Assembly (NCBI GenBank): GCA_027310665.1
Contig: DAIDAJ010000108.1
Location: 1-44,971, forward strand
Source: Sideroxydans sp.
GTDB taxonomy: Bacteria; Pseudomonadota; Gammaproteobacteria; Burkholderiales; Gallionellaceae
Direction of reading: 5' to 3'
DNA length: 44,971 nt
Shown: piece after piece, positions 17,340-25,924 of the stretch
Layout: every line of letters starts with the position of its first letter
How positions within the stretch are numbered: the first letter of the stretch is position 1
Program-made: the position numbers and the translations under genes
Notes under the pieces: generated by a model
The model's input: only the letters and a program-made list of their open reading frames with translations
What the model was told of the DNA's origin: nothing
Database searches by the model: none

Positions 17340-18188
17340 ATGAAGAATCTGCTCAAATACTGGCGCTGGTTGATTCCGCTGCTGTTGTGGAGTGCAGATG
17401 CCAATGCCTGGGGGCTTTACACCCATGTGTATTTCGCACAAATGCTGCTGTGGGCGGTCCCGCTCACTGACCCGCGTTATCGCCGCGCGATCAAGTCGTT
17501 TCCAAAACTGGTATTGGCAGGCGCCTGCCTGCCGGATCTCGCGTTGTTGAGCGAGCATCCGTGGGGCGAGCCGTTCTCGACCACGCACCAATGGCAGCGG
17601 GCGCGCAAGTTACTGGACGATGCCAGGAGCGACGAGGAATATGCGCTGTCGCTCGGCTTCGTAAGCCACTTGCTGGTAGACGTGATCGCCCACAACCACT
17701 TTGTTCCCGCGCACGAGAAGATGTGGGGAAATATCCCGATGCTTACCCATGCGGCATGCGAGTGGGCGATGGATATGCATGTCCGCGCACAACTCTTTGC
17801 CGAGCCCAGCGAACTGATGCATGCGCATCGCGCGGAACTGGCCCGATATGTGGCACAGCATTTTTCCTGTTCGCACAGTCTGGCCAAGCGCGGCGTGAAC
17901 ATACTGGCAGGTGCAGAGAGCCTGCTGCGCGCCAGCCGCCTTTCGCACCTGTGTTACCACGGGGCAAGCTTGCTTGATGCCGGGATGCAACGCCGGTTCA
18001 ACTATTACCTGAGCGAGACCAGCGCACGGTTGACGCACATAGATCGTATCCTGTTGGGCGAAGAGCCGATATGGGACGCCAATCCGCATGCCGACGATCC
18101 CACGCTGCGCCAGCGCATCGAGCTCGCCACGCCGCAACAATTGCGTCATCGTATCCCGCTCCCGCAGGACGTATTCAGCAAGGTTTAG
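17340..18188 (+). CDS. Secreted zinc-dependent phospholipase C-like protein
   Basis: Protein of 282 residues resembling the bacterial zinc-dependent phospholipase C family (PF00882). The signal peptide covers about residues 1-23, and cleavage after ADANA would leave Trp24-Gly25 at the mature N-terminus. In Bacillus PC-PLC the N-terminal Trp itself binds zinc, so this placement is informative. Further candidate ligands are H29 in GLYTHVYF, D in [11 protein letters not shown] in STTHQW, and H/D in [13 protein letters not shown], with CEWAMDMH later. It probably acts in the periplasm on phospholipids or related phosphodiesters. It converges with the chemoreceptor gene, overlapping it tail-to-tail by 4 nt. 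Activity is not proven by sequence. Confidence 0.75.
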   Translation: MKNLLKYWRWLIPLLLWSADANAWGLYTHVYFAQMLLWAVPLTDPRYRRAIKSFPKLVLAGACLPDLALLSEHPWGEPFSTTHQWQRARKLLDDARSDEEYALSLGFVSHLLVDVIAHNHFVPAHEKMWGNIPMLTHAACEWAMDMHVRAQLFAEPSELMHAHRAELARYVAQHFSCSHSLAKRGVNILAGAESLLRASRLSHLCYHGASLLDAGMQRRFNYYLSETSARLTHIDRILLGEEPIWDANPHADDPTLRQRIELATPQQLRHRIPLPQDVFSKV

Positions 18189-19807
18189 GCTGCGGTTCGG
18201 GCCAGTTTGAACTGGCCGATCGTCTCGTAGAGCGCCCTGGAGGAATTGGCGAGGGTCTGCATTTCATTGCCGGCCTGCTCGATATCGGTCGCGGTATTGG
18301 CACTGATCGTTGCGACCGAGTTGATATTCAGCCAGATGTCTTCGCCTGCTGCCGACTGGTCCTCGGTGGACGAGGCGATCTGCCGCATCATTTCGGTGAC
18401 GACGAGGACGGAACTCTCGATCTCGCGCAGCAGTGCTCCCATGCCTTCGCCGTGCAGAACCCCCTGCGCCACTTCCTGCTTGGCCAGGGCCATTGCCCGG
18501 GTCGCCTCGTCCGTTTCGCTTTCGATCAGCTGGACGATCTTCGTGATGTCTGCGGTCGCACTGGTGGTTCGTTCGGCCAGTTTGCGAACCTCGCTGGCAA
18601 CCACCGCGAAACCGCGCCCCTGCTCGCCGGCGCGTGCGGCCTCGATGGCGGCGTTGAGCGCGAGCAGATTGGTCTGCTCGGCGATCTCCTTGATCATGCT
18701 GCTGACGCTGCCGATGCGCTGGATGGCCGCATTCAGTTCGCTCATGGTCGTTACGGAAGAGCCGACGGTCTCGTCGATCTGGCCCAGCGCAAGTATCGTG
18801 GCCCGACCGGTTTCGCTCCCCGATTGCACCAGGGCCAAGGTTTGCTTTGCTGCGGCGGAAGCCTGTGCCGCATTCGCCGCGATGGTCTTGATCGTGTTGC
18901 CCATGCCTTCGATGGCGCCGCTCACCTGGAATACCTTGGCAGACTGTTCCTTCGCATTCGCGGTGACCGAGTGCGCCATCTGGCTGACCCCGTGCGCCGT
19001 CTTGTGGGTCTGGTTGGCCGAGACATGCACTTCGTGAAGGATGGCTTCGAAGCGTGCGATGAAATTGTTGATAGTCCCCGAAAGATGGCTGATCTCGTCG
19101 TTGTTGTGCGCCGTCAGACGGCGGCTCAGGTCGCCGTTGTGGAGGTGGTTGATCTCGCCGACGATATGTTCCAGCCGCTTGCGCAGGTTGCGGCCAAACA
19201 GGGTTTCCGAGACCACGGTGATGATGCCCAGCGCCATCATCGGCAGCAGAACCACCCACAGCACCTTGCTTACGACGCTGTCGATCCTGTGCTCCGAGGC
19301 GAGTTCGGCCTCCTTGTTCGCGTCAGCCAGCCTGTCCAGATCCTGCACCATCGGGGAGAGATACAGGCCGTAGATGGAGTCGGGGATCTGCAGCGCATCG
19401 TTGGGGCTGGTCGCGGCGATCTTTATCGCACCCCGGAATCCTTGCGCATAAGCGCTCCATTGTGCAGACATCTTTTTCAGGGAATCGTGCAAGGCCGGCA
19501 GATCCGACGAATCGGAAACGCGTTTCAGCAATTCGCGTATGTGAGCATCGGCGCGCTCGAGCTTTTCCGAAGTCTCGGCCAGAATCGGGTCGCTGCGGCT
19601 GATGGCGAGGGCGGTCGCCTTGACCTCGATCAGGCTTTTGTCCATCGTCTGCATGGACTGATAGGTGCCGAATTCATGGCGCAGCTGGTTCAGATTGATC
19701 ATGACGAAGGCGATCACGGTGATCATGCCCAGCAGCGAGATACCCATCATCAGGCGCAACTGTTGTTGCAGGGTAAGAGATTTAAGCAATGCAGAAACTT
19801 GCATCAT
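18185..19807 (-). CDS. Methyl-accepting chemotaxis protein
   Basis: Transmembrane chemoreceptor of 540 residues. TM1 is near residues 18-38 ([21 protein letters not shown]), followed by a four-helix-bundle type periplasmic sensor of about 155 residues. TM2 is near 190-210 ([18 protein letters not shown]), followed by HAMP. The cytoplasmic signalling tip is the conserved hairpin [20 protein letters not shown] with [18 protein letters not shown] after it. It would couple through CheW to CheA. No CheW-binding pentapeptide for CheR is obvious at the C-terminus (FKLARTAA). It is the last gene of a minus-strand run of lipid genes (34 bp after the PAP2 gene), so ligand sensing might relate to lipid products; this is conjecture. 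Confidence 0.94.
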   Translation of the reverse strand: MMQVSALLKSLTLQQQLRLMMGISLLGMITVIAFVMINLNQLRHEFGTYQSMQTMDKSLIEVKATALAISRSDPILAETSEKLERADAHIRELLKRVSDSSDLPALHDSLKKMSAQWSAYAQGFRGAIKIAATSPNDALQIPDSIYGLYLSPMVQDLDRLADANKEAELASEHRIDSVVSKVLWVVLLPMMALGIITVVSETLFGRNLRKRLEHIVGEINHLHNGDLSRRLTAHNNDEISHLSGTINNFIARFEAILHEVHVSANQTHKTAHGVSQMAHSVTANAKEQSAKVFQVSGAIEGMGNTIKTIAANAAQASAAAKQTLALVQSGSETGRATILALGQIDETVGSSVTTMSELNAAIQRIGSVSSMIKEIAEQTNLLALNAAIEAARAGEQGRGFAVVASEVRKLAERTTSATADITKIVQLIESETDEATRAMALAKQEVAQGVLHGEGMGALLREIESSVLVVTEMMRQIASSTEDQSAAGEDIWLNINSVATISANTATDIEQAGNEMQTLANSSRALYETIGQFKLARTAA

Positions 19808-19841
19808 GCGGAACCTCCGGAATGTGGAATGGAAAGAAGAA

Positions 19842-20372
19842 TCAGATCAGGAACGACAGACCTGCGATCACGCCGCCGAGGGCGGCGCCCGCCAGCACGT
19901 CGCTTGGATAGTGCAGGCCGAGTATCGGGCGCGAAAGCCCGACCATCACGCTGAACGGCAGCACCAGCCAGATCAGCGCAGGAAAATAAGCGATTGCGAC
20001 AACGCTGAAGGCCACCGCATGCATGGTATGCCCGGAAGGAAAACTGAACTGGTCCAGCGTCTTGCCGGCGCAGACGATGGCCGGGTAGACGTTGAACGGA
20101 CGCGGGCGCAGTGTCTTTCCCTTGATGAATTTGTAGCATGCCGTGCCGACCAGGCCGACGACGATCATGTGAAATACCGCGGGAATTGCTGCACCTTGAT
20201 ATTGCAGCAGCAGCACGATCATCAGCACATACCAGAACACGCCGTCGCCCAGGCGGCTGAACAGGCGGAACAGATTGCGCACCGTGAAGTTGCGGCTGCG
20301 CCTGTTGCAGAAGGCGCAGAGCTCCATATCCCAGGTCTTAATCTGCTGCAGCGGAAAGTTCAGGTTGGACAT
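19842..20372 (-). CDS. PAP2-family membrane phosphatase
   Basis: Type 2 phosphatidic acid phosphatase family protein of 176 residues. The three catalytic motifs are present: KGKTLRPRP (KxxxxxxRP), FPSGHTMHA (PSGH) and [16 protein letters not shown] (SRxxxxxHxxxD). Membrane helices surround them ([40 protein letters not shown]). Likely substrates are phosphatidate, phosphatidylglycerol phosphate or undecaprenyl diphosphate; the sequence does not decide. The start overlaps the end of the glycosyltransferase gene by 35 nt and GGGAG precedes the ATG, so it is translated as part of the same transcript. It could release diacylglycerol for the neighbouring enzymes. Confidence 0.9.
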   Translation of the reverse strand: MSNLNFPLQQIKTWDMELCAFCNRRSRNFTVRNLFRLFSRLGDGVFWYVLMIVLLLQYQGAAIPAVFHMIVVGLVGTACYKFIKGKTLRPRPFNVYPAIVCAGKTLDQFSFPSGHTMHAVAFSVVAIAYFPALIWLVLPFSVMVGLSRPILGLHYPSDVLAGAALGGVIAGLSFLI

Positions 20373-21552
20373 TTTGTACTCCCTGTGTGCGGACGGTATC
20401 GAGCAGCACGGCTTCCATCTCGCCCATGATGTGCTCCCAGGTCAGCGCTTCCACGGTCTCGCGTGCGGCCAGCCGCAGGCGCTTCACTCGCTCCATGTCC
20501 GAGATCAGGCCTGTTGCGAGCTTGACGAACGCATCGGTGTCGGCAAACGGGACCAGCAAGCCGTTCTCGTCGTGACGCATGTGCTGGCGAGCGGCGGCAT
20601 AGTCGTACGCGACGGTGGCCAGTCCGCTGGCCATCGCCTCGACCGTGACGTTGCCGTAAGTCTCCGTCAGGCTGGGGTAAAGGAAGATGTCGCCGGAAGC
20701 GTAGTGCTGTGCCAGCGGTTCGCCGGTCAGCATCCCGGCGAAGATCACGTGCGGGTGCTGCTTTTCCAGTTCGGCGCGGGCGGGGCCGTCGCCGACCATC
20801 ACCAGACGCGCCAAGGGATTGATCTTGCGCATCTGCTCGAATGCCTGGATGACGACATGCAGGTTCTTTTCCGGCGCGATGCGGCTGACCAGCATCACTA
20901 CCGGTGTGTTTTCGTCCGCGTTCCACGAGGCGCGCAACTCGGCACTGCGCTTGGCCGGATGGAACAGTTCCGCATCCACCCCGCGCGAGACCACATATAC
21001 GTTCCTGTAGCCCTCGAATTCCAGCTGTTGCTGCAGCGAAGCCGTTGGCACGAGCGTGCACGCCGCCTTGTTGTGGAAATGGCGCAGGTAGGCTGCGATA
21101 GGCTTTTTCAGCAGGCCGACACCGTAATGTTGCGAGTAGCTGTGGAAATTGGTGTGGAAATCCGTGCTCACCGGGATGTTCAGCTTGCGCGCGGCCGACA
21201 GGGCGGACCAGCCGAGCGGGCCCTCGGTGGCGATGTGCACGACATCGGGCCGGTGCAGCTTCCACAGGCGCATCAGCAAGCCCTTGGCGGGCAATCCAGA
21301 TTTCAGTTCGGGGTAGCCGGGTATGGGCATGCCGGTCACCAGCGTTTCCGTGTAGCCTTCCTCATTTGCCGCCACATCCTGCTTGAACTGGCGCGGGCGG
21401 ATCATGTGGATGCGGTGCTGGCGCTTGCGCAGGCCCTGCACCATGCGGCCGATGGTGATGGCGACGCCGTTCACTTCGGGCAGGTAGGTTTCGGTGACCA
21501 GCGCGATATTCAGTGGCGCCGGCTTGTTCAGGTTATGGTCTGGTGTATTCAT
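20338..21552 (-). CDS. GT4-family glycosyltransferase, lipid-linked type
   Basis: Retaining glycosyltransferase with GT-B fold, 404 residues from ATG 21552 (an ATG three codons earlier is also possible; AGGA lies 8 nt upstream of 21552). The N-terminal domain starts LNIALVTETYLPEVNGVAIT and has VVHIATEGPLGWSAL. The C-terminal donor domain has VMLVSRIAPEKNLHVVIQAF and the E-x7-E motif SLTETYGNVTVEAMASG. The VTETYLPEVNGVA start is shared with transferases that glycosylate diacylglycerol or phosphatidylinositol (MgtA, PimB, SqdX types). Its overlap with the PAP2 gene suggests a pathway in which phosphatase-generated diacylglycerol is glycosylated; that is inference. Confidence 0.85.
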   Translation of the reverse strand: MNTPDHNLNKPAPLNIALVTETYLPEVNGVAITIGRMVQGLRKRQHRIHMIRPRQFKQDVAANEEGYTETLVTGMPIPGYPELKSGLPAKGLLMRLWKLHRPDVVHIATEGPLGWSALSAARKLNIPVSTDFHTNFHSYSQHYGVGLLKKPIAAYLRHFHNKAACTLVPTASLQQQLEFEGYRNVYVVSRGVDAELFHPAKRSAELRASWNADENTPVVMLVSRIAPEKNLHVVIQAFEQMRKINPLARLVMVGDGPARAELEKQHPHVIFAGMLTGEPLAQHYASGDIFLYPSLTETYGNVTVEAMASGLATVAYDYAAARQHMRHDENGLLVPFADTDAFVKLATGLISDMERVKRLRLAARETVEALTWEHIMGEMEAVLLDTVRTQGVQNVQPELSAAAD

Positions 21553-21620
21553 GCCGCACATCCTGCCGCGTACGCATGAATATTTGATTAAACCAATTTG
21601 AAAGTTTTATGACTGCACAT

Positions 21621-21989
21621 CTAGTGCAGCAGCACCAGCCCCCACACCACCAGCACATTGATCAGGCTCACCAGCACTGCCGAACTGCCGATATCCTTGG
21701 CGCGTTTCGCGAGGTCATGATTCTCCAGCGAAATGCGGTCCACGGTGGCTTCGACGGCAGAGTTGAGCAGTTCGATCATGATGACCAGCAGCACGCTGGC
21801 GATCATCAACGCCTGGCCGATATGACCTACGGGCAACCACAATGCCAGCGGGATCATGACGGTGGCGAGCAGGACTTCCTGCCGGAATGCATCTTCGTGC
21901 TTGTAGGCGGCACGGAACCCGGCCAGCGAATAGCCGAAGGCATTCCACAAACGCACCAGACCTGTCTTACCTTTGTAAGGACTTTCCAT
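21621..21989 (-). CDS. dgkA: Diacylglycerol kinase DgkA
   Basis: Integral-membrane kinase of 122 residues, the normal DgkA size, which phosphorylates diacylglycerol to phosphatidic acid. Three membrane helices are visible after an amphipathic N-terminus (KGKTGLVRLWNAFGYSLAGF). The family motifs are EDAFRQEV and ELLNSAVEATVDRI, the latter carrying the active-site Glu, and the last helix is AVLVSLINVLVVWGLVLL. ATG 21989 has AGGAG 8 nt upstream; the longer open frame to 22475 runs through another gene. A terminator-like hairpin (22053-22082) lies just upstream, so it may have its own promoter. Confidence 0.95.
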   Translation of the reverse strand: MESPYKGKTGLVRLWNAFGYSLAGFRAAYKHEDAFRQEVLLATVMIPLALWLPVGHIGQALMIASVLLVIMIELLNSAVEATVDRISLENHDLAKRAKDIGSSAVLVSLINVLVVWGLVLLH

Positions 21990-22052
21990 CGAACGGCTCC
22001 TGAATTGAGACACAAGTGTGCAGCTGCAATATATCAGCGAAACTTCTCCAGC

Positions 22053-22082
22053 AAAAAGAACGCGCACCATACCGAGTGCGCG
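22053..22082 (-). terminator. Minus-strand terminator after the OlsB-like gene
   Basis: Read on the minus strand: stem CGCGCAC, 8-nt loop, GTGCGCG (bases 22061-22082), then GTTCTTTTT-type run (22053-22060). It lies about 30 bp beyond the stop of the acyltransferase gene and splits the minus-strand run into two transcription units. Confidence 0.65.
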
Positions 22083-22111
22083 CAAAGGGGAGACGGAATG
22101 AAACCGGGAAA

Positions 22112-22870
22112 CTACGCTGCCTTCTTCATGAAATGCTTGGCGTAGCGTGCATTCATGCGCGATACCGGCATCAGGATGAACAGGTCGGCGCAATTGAAAT
22201 CGGGATCCCATGCGGGCTCGCCGGCGATATAGGCACCCAGGCGCAGGTAGCCCTTGATCAGCGGCGGGATGGTGACCTCCAGGTTCTGGTTCAGGGATTC
22301 CAGGGGCAGGCGGCAGTGCGGGAACACGTGGTACTCGGCGGGCGCACCGTGCAGCTTGTGCACCTTGTTGTAGACGCTGGCGGCATAGTGCCCGCCGTCG
22401 CCCATGCTGATGCTGGCGCAGCCGATCAGGTATTCGTGGCCGTGCTTGCCGATGTAATCGGCCAGGCCGCTCCACAACTGGGTGATGGTCGAACCGTCGC
22501 GGTAATCGGGATGCACGCAGGAACGGCCAACTTCCACCATGCGGTCGCGCAGGTGCATCAGGCGGGACAGATCGAATTCGGTCTCGGAATAATATCCGCC
22601 CGCGTTGACTGCCTGTTCGGGTGGCAGGATGCGATAGGTACCGACGACCTTGTCGTTGCCGTGATCGCGTACCAGCAGGTGGTCGCAGAATTCGTCGAAG
22701 CGGTCGATATCGAGACCCAGGGCTGCGCTGGGCAACTTTGCGCCCATTTCTTCGGCGAACACCTTGTAGCGCACGCGCTGCGCTTCAGCCACTTCGGCAA
22801 CGGTGCGTGCCAGGCTGAAAGTGAGTCTGCCTTGCGCTTCGCGGTGTTCTTGCTTGATCAGGTCCAGCAT
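22112..22870 (-). CDS. OlsB-like GNAT N-acyltransferase
   Basis: Acyltransferase of 252 residues in the hemolysin-like GNAT/OlsB group, which moves a 3-hydroxyacyl chain from ACP to the alpha-amino group of an amino acid, the first step of ornithine-lipid (lyso-form) synthesis. Visible features are LARTVAEVAEAQRVRYKVF near the N-terminus, VVGTYRILPPEQA, EVGRSCVHPDYRDG and a C-terminal part with IPPLIKGYLRLGAYIAGEPA. ATG 22870 has GGGAG upstream; an in-frame ATG at 22921 does not. The next upstream gene is a PlsC-like enzyme that could add the second acyl chain (OlsA role), so the pair could make an aminolipid. Acceptor amino acid unknown. Confidence 0.82.
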   Translation of the reverse strand: MLDLIKQEHREAQGRLTFSLARTVAEVAEAQRVRYKVFAEEMGAKLPSAALGLDIDRFDEFCDHLLVRDHGNDKVVGTYRILPPEQAVNAGGYYSETEFDLSRLMHLRDRMVEVGRSCVHPDYRDGSTITQLWSGLADYIGKHGHEYLIGCASISMGDGGHYAASVYNKVHKLHGAPAEYHVFPHCRLPLESLNQNLEVTIPPLIKGYLRLGAYIAGEPAWDPDFNCADLFILMPVSRMNARYAKHFMKKAA

Positions 22871-22953
22871 GGTGTTCTCCCGTTGAGTTGATGGGAGCAG
22901 ATTAGCGACGGTATGTTGCACGGGGGTTAAGGGAATATGAAAAATTAATTAAG

Positions 22954-23841
22954 CTATTTTGCGGAATGCTGTGTCGCTTCCTGCACCAGTGACGGGTGGA
23001 GCAATACGCAATAGAGCGACTGGAAATGCTGCTCGGTTCCAGCATGTTCGTAGGCGATCTCCATTTGAGGAAGCGATGCCGGCGCGCTGTGCATGGCGGC
23101 AAGCGTCGTGCTGATATGTTGCCGCACCGCGCCGGTCAGGTTGCGCCTGTCCGTGCCGCTTGCGTCCAGCGGCGGGGTCGCAACAAGCTGCACGTGCAGC
23201 TCGGCTGTACTCAGGATGTTCCACATCGATGCGCCGAAAGACATTTCATCTATATATGCCGACGCCAGGCTGTGGGCCCCCAGATCATCCTGGTAGCGGA
23301 TGGCGATGGGATGCACCAGCGCTCCGGCATCGATCGCAGGTTGCAGCAGGGAAGAGTGAAAATGCCCGACTTTCAGGCCGTCGGTGGTGGTTCCCTCCGG
23401 GAAGACGGCCAGACATTCTCCGCGTTGCAGCAAGTCGACCAATTGCACATTGATGCGCGCCGCGGAGCGTGCCTTGCCGCGTTCGATGAACAGGGTCTGG
23501 GCGCGCGCGCACAACCAGCCGATGACGGGCCAGCGCCGCACTTCGGATTTGGCCACGAAGCGCATCGGCACCACTGCATTGAGCACGAACACGTCCAGCC
23601 ATGAAATATGGTTGGTGACGATGAGGCCGGGGCGCAGGGCGTGCAGCGGGTCGCCTTCGGCTATCTCGATACGGACGTTGAATATCTCCAGTAATCCGGC
23701 GGACCAGCTTTGCAAAATGCGTCGCCGTATGGCCAATCCGAACCATGGATAGGCGATCGCCAGCGTCAGGCCGTAGCCGATATGCAGCGCGACGCGCGCG
23801 GCACGGAACAGGGCGATCAGTCGTCTGGTCAGGATGTGCAC
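22954..23841 (-). CDS. PlsC-family 1-acylglycerol/lyso-lipid acyltransferase
   Basis: Membrane acyltransferase of the PlsC/LPLAT family, about 295 residues if started at GTG 23841 (AGAGG about 10 nt upstream). The motifs are NHISWLDVF (HxxxxD), FIERGKARSAA and FPEGTTTDG, with VHPIAIRY after them; a membrane helix (VALHIGYGLTLAIAYPWFGLAI) precedes. It transfers an acyl chain to a lysophospholipid or, as OlsA, to lyso-ornithine lipid. The open frame extends upstream to 24051 but those residues overlap the small ORF at 23847-23990 and look non-coding. The GTG lies 5 nt beyond that ORF's stop, suggesting translational coupling. The paired OlsB-like gene is 83 bp downstream. Confidence 0.85.
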   Translation of the reverse strand: MHILTRRLIALFRAARVALHIGYGLTLAIAYPWFGLAIRRRILQSWSAGLLEIFNVRIEIAEGDPLHALRPGLIVTNHISWLDVFVLNAVVPMRFVAKSEVRRWPVIGWLCARAQTLFIERGKARSAARINVQLVDLLQRGECLAVFPEGTTTDGLKVGHFHSSLLQPAIDAGALVHPIAIRYQDDLGAHSLASAYIDEMSFGASMWNILSTAELHVQLVATPPLDASGTDRRNLTGAVRQHISTTLAAMHSAPASLPQMEIAYEHAGTEQHFQSLYCVLLHPSLVQEATQHSAK

Positions 23842-23846
23842 CCGGT

Positions 23847-23990
23847 TCAAGCCTCTGACAGAACGGAGAACACGGAAAACGTGCAGAAATATTCCAGGGT
23901 TCCACCCAGGCCTTGCGTGAAGAGCATGTTGCGTATGCTGCGGAAGCTGCCCGGGGCGACTTCCTTGTTGTCCTTGGCAAACAGTTTCAT
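23847..23990 (-). CDS. Small ORF (47 residues) between the EAL-GGDEF and PlsC-like genes
   Basis: A 47-codon ORF starting MKLFAKDNKEVAPGSF and ending FCTFSVFSVLSEA. It has an excellent ribosome site: AAGGAG with a 6-nt spacer. The stop of the preceding EAL-CBS-GGDEF gene is only 11 nt upstream and the likely GTG start of the acyltransferase is 5 nt downstream, so it sits perfectly within the operon. The N-terminal half is basic/polar (IRNML) and the C-terminal half (GTLEYFCTFSVFSVL) is hydrophobic enough to associate with membrane. I do not recognise it. It may have been missed because the acyltransferase frame is often extended across it. Confidence 0.6.
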   Translation of the reverse strand: MKLFAKDNKEVAPGSFRSIRNMLFTQGLGGTLEYFCTFSVFSVLSEA

Positions 23991-24001
23991 GGGAATCTCC
24001 T

Positions 24002-25855
24002 TCATTGCCGGGTAACGGCGGTGCGCACTTCGATGAACAGGCTGTTGCCACTGGTCTTCTTTGCCATCTTTTTCGCGTCGGTCATGGCGGCGGAGACTTC
24101 ATGGTGGGACAGGAATTGGCGCGGGGCGGCCTGGATCGCACCGATGGACAGGCTGGTGAGCGGATGGAATTTCACGGTGCCGTCGCGGCCTTCGCTGTGG
24201 TAACCGCCGGCAGCCAGGTGTTCTTCCTTGAACAAGAGTTCGGCGGCCTGCTCGAAGGAGCGCAAAGCCTGCTCGCAACGCGATTTCCAGTCGCGGCTCT
24301 GCAGCAGCAGGATGAAATCGTCGCCGCCGATGTGGCCGATGAAATCCAGCTTGGGGTCGCAGGCCCAGCTCAGGATGCGGCCCGTGAGCTGGATCATCTC
24401 GTCGCCCTTGCGATAGCTGTAGGTGTCGTTGAATGGCTTGAAGTGATCGAGGTCGCAGTAACAGGCAACGAAGGGCGTGTTCGCCAGCAGCAGGCGCTCG
24501 ATATGTTCGTTGATCGGCACATTGCCCGGCAACAGGGTGAGCGGGTTGGCGTAACGCGCGGCTTCCAGTTGCATCTGGGTCAGCTCGCGCAACAGGTCCT
24601 GGCCGGACGAGACGCCGATATAGCGCCCGTTCTCGGTGATGATGAAGCCGTCCGCAAAATGACGGCTGTCCGCCTCGGCCATGAAATGGCTGAGTTCCTC
24701 GATTGGCATGCCCTTTTCCACCAGCAGCGGATCGCCCTGGATCAGGTCACCACAGGGCTTCTTGCTGTGCAGCTCGCGCTGGAAGGGCTTGGAGAAGCGG
24801 TCGATGAAGTGATAACGGTTGATCAACCCGAGCGGCACGCTGTTCCTGACGACCGGAATGATGCGCAGCGCGGGGTTGACGTTGAAACGCTCGAAGATGT
24901 GATCGATGAGTGTGTCGGGGTGCACCGGTTCGACATAGGTCAGCAGCTTGTGCGCCGTGGTTTGCGAACGCTGGTAGAAATCCGCCTTGGGAAACAGGGC
25001 GATGTTGGACGAATTGATGATGCGGCTGGTCTCGGTGGATGCCAGCAACGGAGGCGTGGGGCTGGGGCGCGCGATGAAATAGCCCTGTCCGAGCGCGATG
25101 CCGATGTCCTTGACCACGCGCAGTTCAGCTTCGGTCTCCACGCCTTCGGCGATCACATGCGTGCCGCAGCTTTCGGCGATATGCTGGATGGATTTCAGGA
25201 ACTGCAGCTTGATCGGGTCGCGGTCCACTCCCTGCACGAAATGCATGTCGATCTTGATGAACTCGGGGCGCAACTCCGACCACAGGCGCAGGCTGGAAAA
25301 GCCCTCCCCCAAGTCGTCGATGGCGATCTTGAACCCCATTCCGCGGTAATGCAGCAAGGCATCGCGCATGCCCTCGAAATCGAAGGTCGGCTGGTTCTCG
25401 GTGATCTCGATGATCACGCGGGCCGGATCGAGCCCCAGTTGTTTCAGAAACGCCAGCGTCTGGCCGTCCTTGAAGCTGGGATTAGTCAACGTCTCCGGGC
25501 TGACATTGAGGAACAGATTGCCCGGCAGATTGAGTTTTGCGAATGTTTCCAGCACGACCTGGCGCGACAGCATCTCCAGTTCCAGTTGCAGGCCCTGTTG
25601 TTCGGCTGCACCGAACAGATTGATCGGCGAGTGCAGCGGACTGTCCGCCGGACCGCGGATCAAGCCCTCGAAGCCCAGGAACTCGCCGCTCTTGAGATCG
25701 ATGATGGGCTGGAACAGGGCGCTCAAGCGCCGCTGTTCGAGGATTTCACGGAGTGGCGACATGGCTTGTTCCTTGGGGCGCGGCATGAACTGGCTTGCCA
25801 AAAACTGTGCGCGGGCAGTGGTGCGGTACTTTTCGACAGGTAGAATGCTGTGCAT
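24002..25855 (-). CDS. EAL-CBS-GGDEF protein, c-di-GMP metabolism
   Basis: Cytoplasmic protein of 617 residues with the order EAL (about 35-265), a CBS-type pair (about 300-425) and GGDEF (about 445-600). EAL residues appear intact: EGLIR, NVSPETL, EITEN, IAIDDLGEGFSSL, KIDMHFVQG and AEGVETEAE, so phosphodiesterase activity is likely. The GGDEF motif reads GGDDF with CDLDHFKPFND before it; an Asp substitution can still allow cyclase activity, or this domain may bind GTP as a sensor. ATG 25855 has AGGAGG 5-6 nt upstream, better than the ATG at 25888. It heads an operon with the small ORF, PlsC-like and OlsB-like genes, linking c-di-GMP to lipid synthesis. Confidence 0.9.
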   Translation of the reverse strand: MHSILPVEKYRTTARAQFLASQFMPRPKEQAMSPLREILEQRRLSALFQPIIDLKSGEFLGFEGLIRGPADSPLHSPINLFGAAEQQGLQLELEMLSRQVVLETFAKLNLPGNLFLNVSPETLTNPSFKDGQTLAFLKQLGLDPARVIIEITENQPTFDFEGMRDALLHYRGMGFKIAIDDLGEGFSSLRLWSELRPEFIKIDMHFVQGVDRDPIKLQFLKSIQHIAESCGTHVIAEGVETEAELRVVKDIGIALGQGYFIARPSPTPPLLASTETSRIINSSNIALFPKADFYQRSQTTAHKLLTYVEPVHPDTLIDHIFERFNVNPALRIIPVVRNSVPLGLINRYHFIDRFSKPFQRELHSKKPCGDLIQGDPLLVEKGMPIEELSHFMAEADSRHFADGFIITENGRYIGVSSGQDLLRELTQMQLEAARYANPLTLLPGNVPINEHIERLLLANTPFVACYCDLDHFKPFNDTYSYRKGDEMIQLTGRILSWACDPKLDFIGHIGGDDFILLLQSRDWKSRCEQALRSFEQAAELLFKEEHLAAGGYHSEGRDGTVKFHPLTSLSIGAIQAAPRQFLSHHEVSAAMTDAKKMAKKTSGNSLFIEVRTAVTRQ

Positions 25856-25924
25856 TGAGTCCTCCTGCTTGCCTATTAGGGTGCGCAAGATAACGCCGGG
25901 TTGTTACGTTAATATGACGGAGAG

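Noticed and set aside
18071..19954. Plus-strand open frame of 627 codons opposite the chemoreceptor
   Set aside because: The minus-strand protein has HAMP and a full chemoreceptor tip; the antisense frame is His/Gly/Gln-rich filler typical of shadow frames.
23842..24051. N-terminal extension of the PlsC-like protein
   Set aside because: Sequence looks non-coding, overlaps the small ORF that has a strong ribosome site, and the homologous region starts near the GTG at 23841.
24005..25843. Plus-strand open frame of 612 codons opposite the EAL-CBS-GGDEF gene
   Set aside because: Antisense to a clear multidomain gene with a good ribosome site; no recognisable domain.
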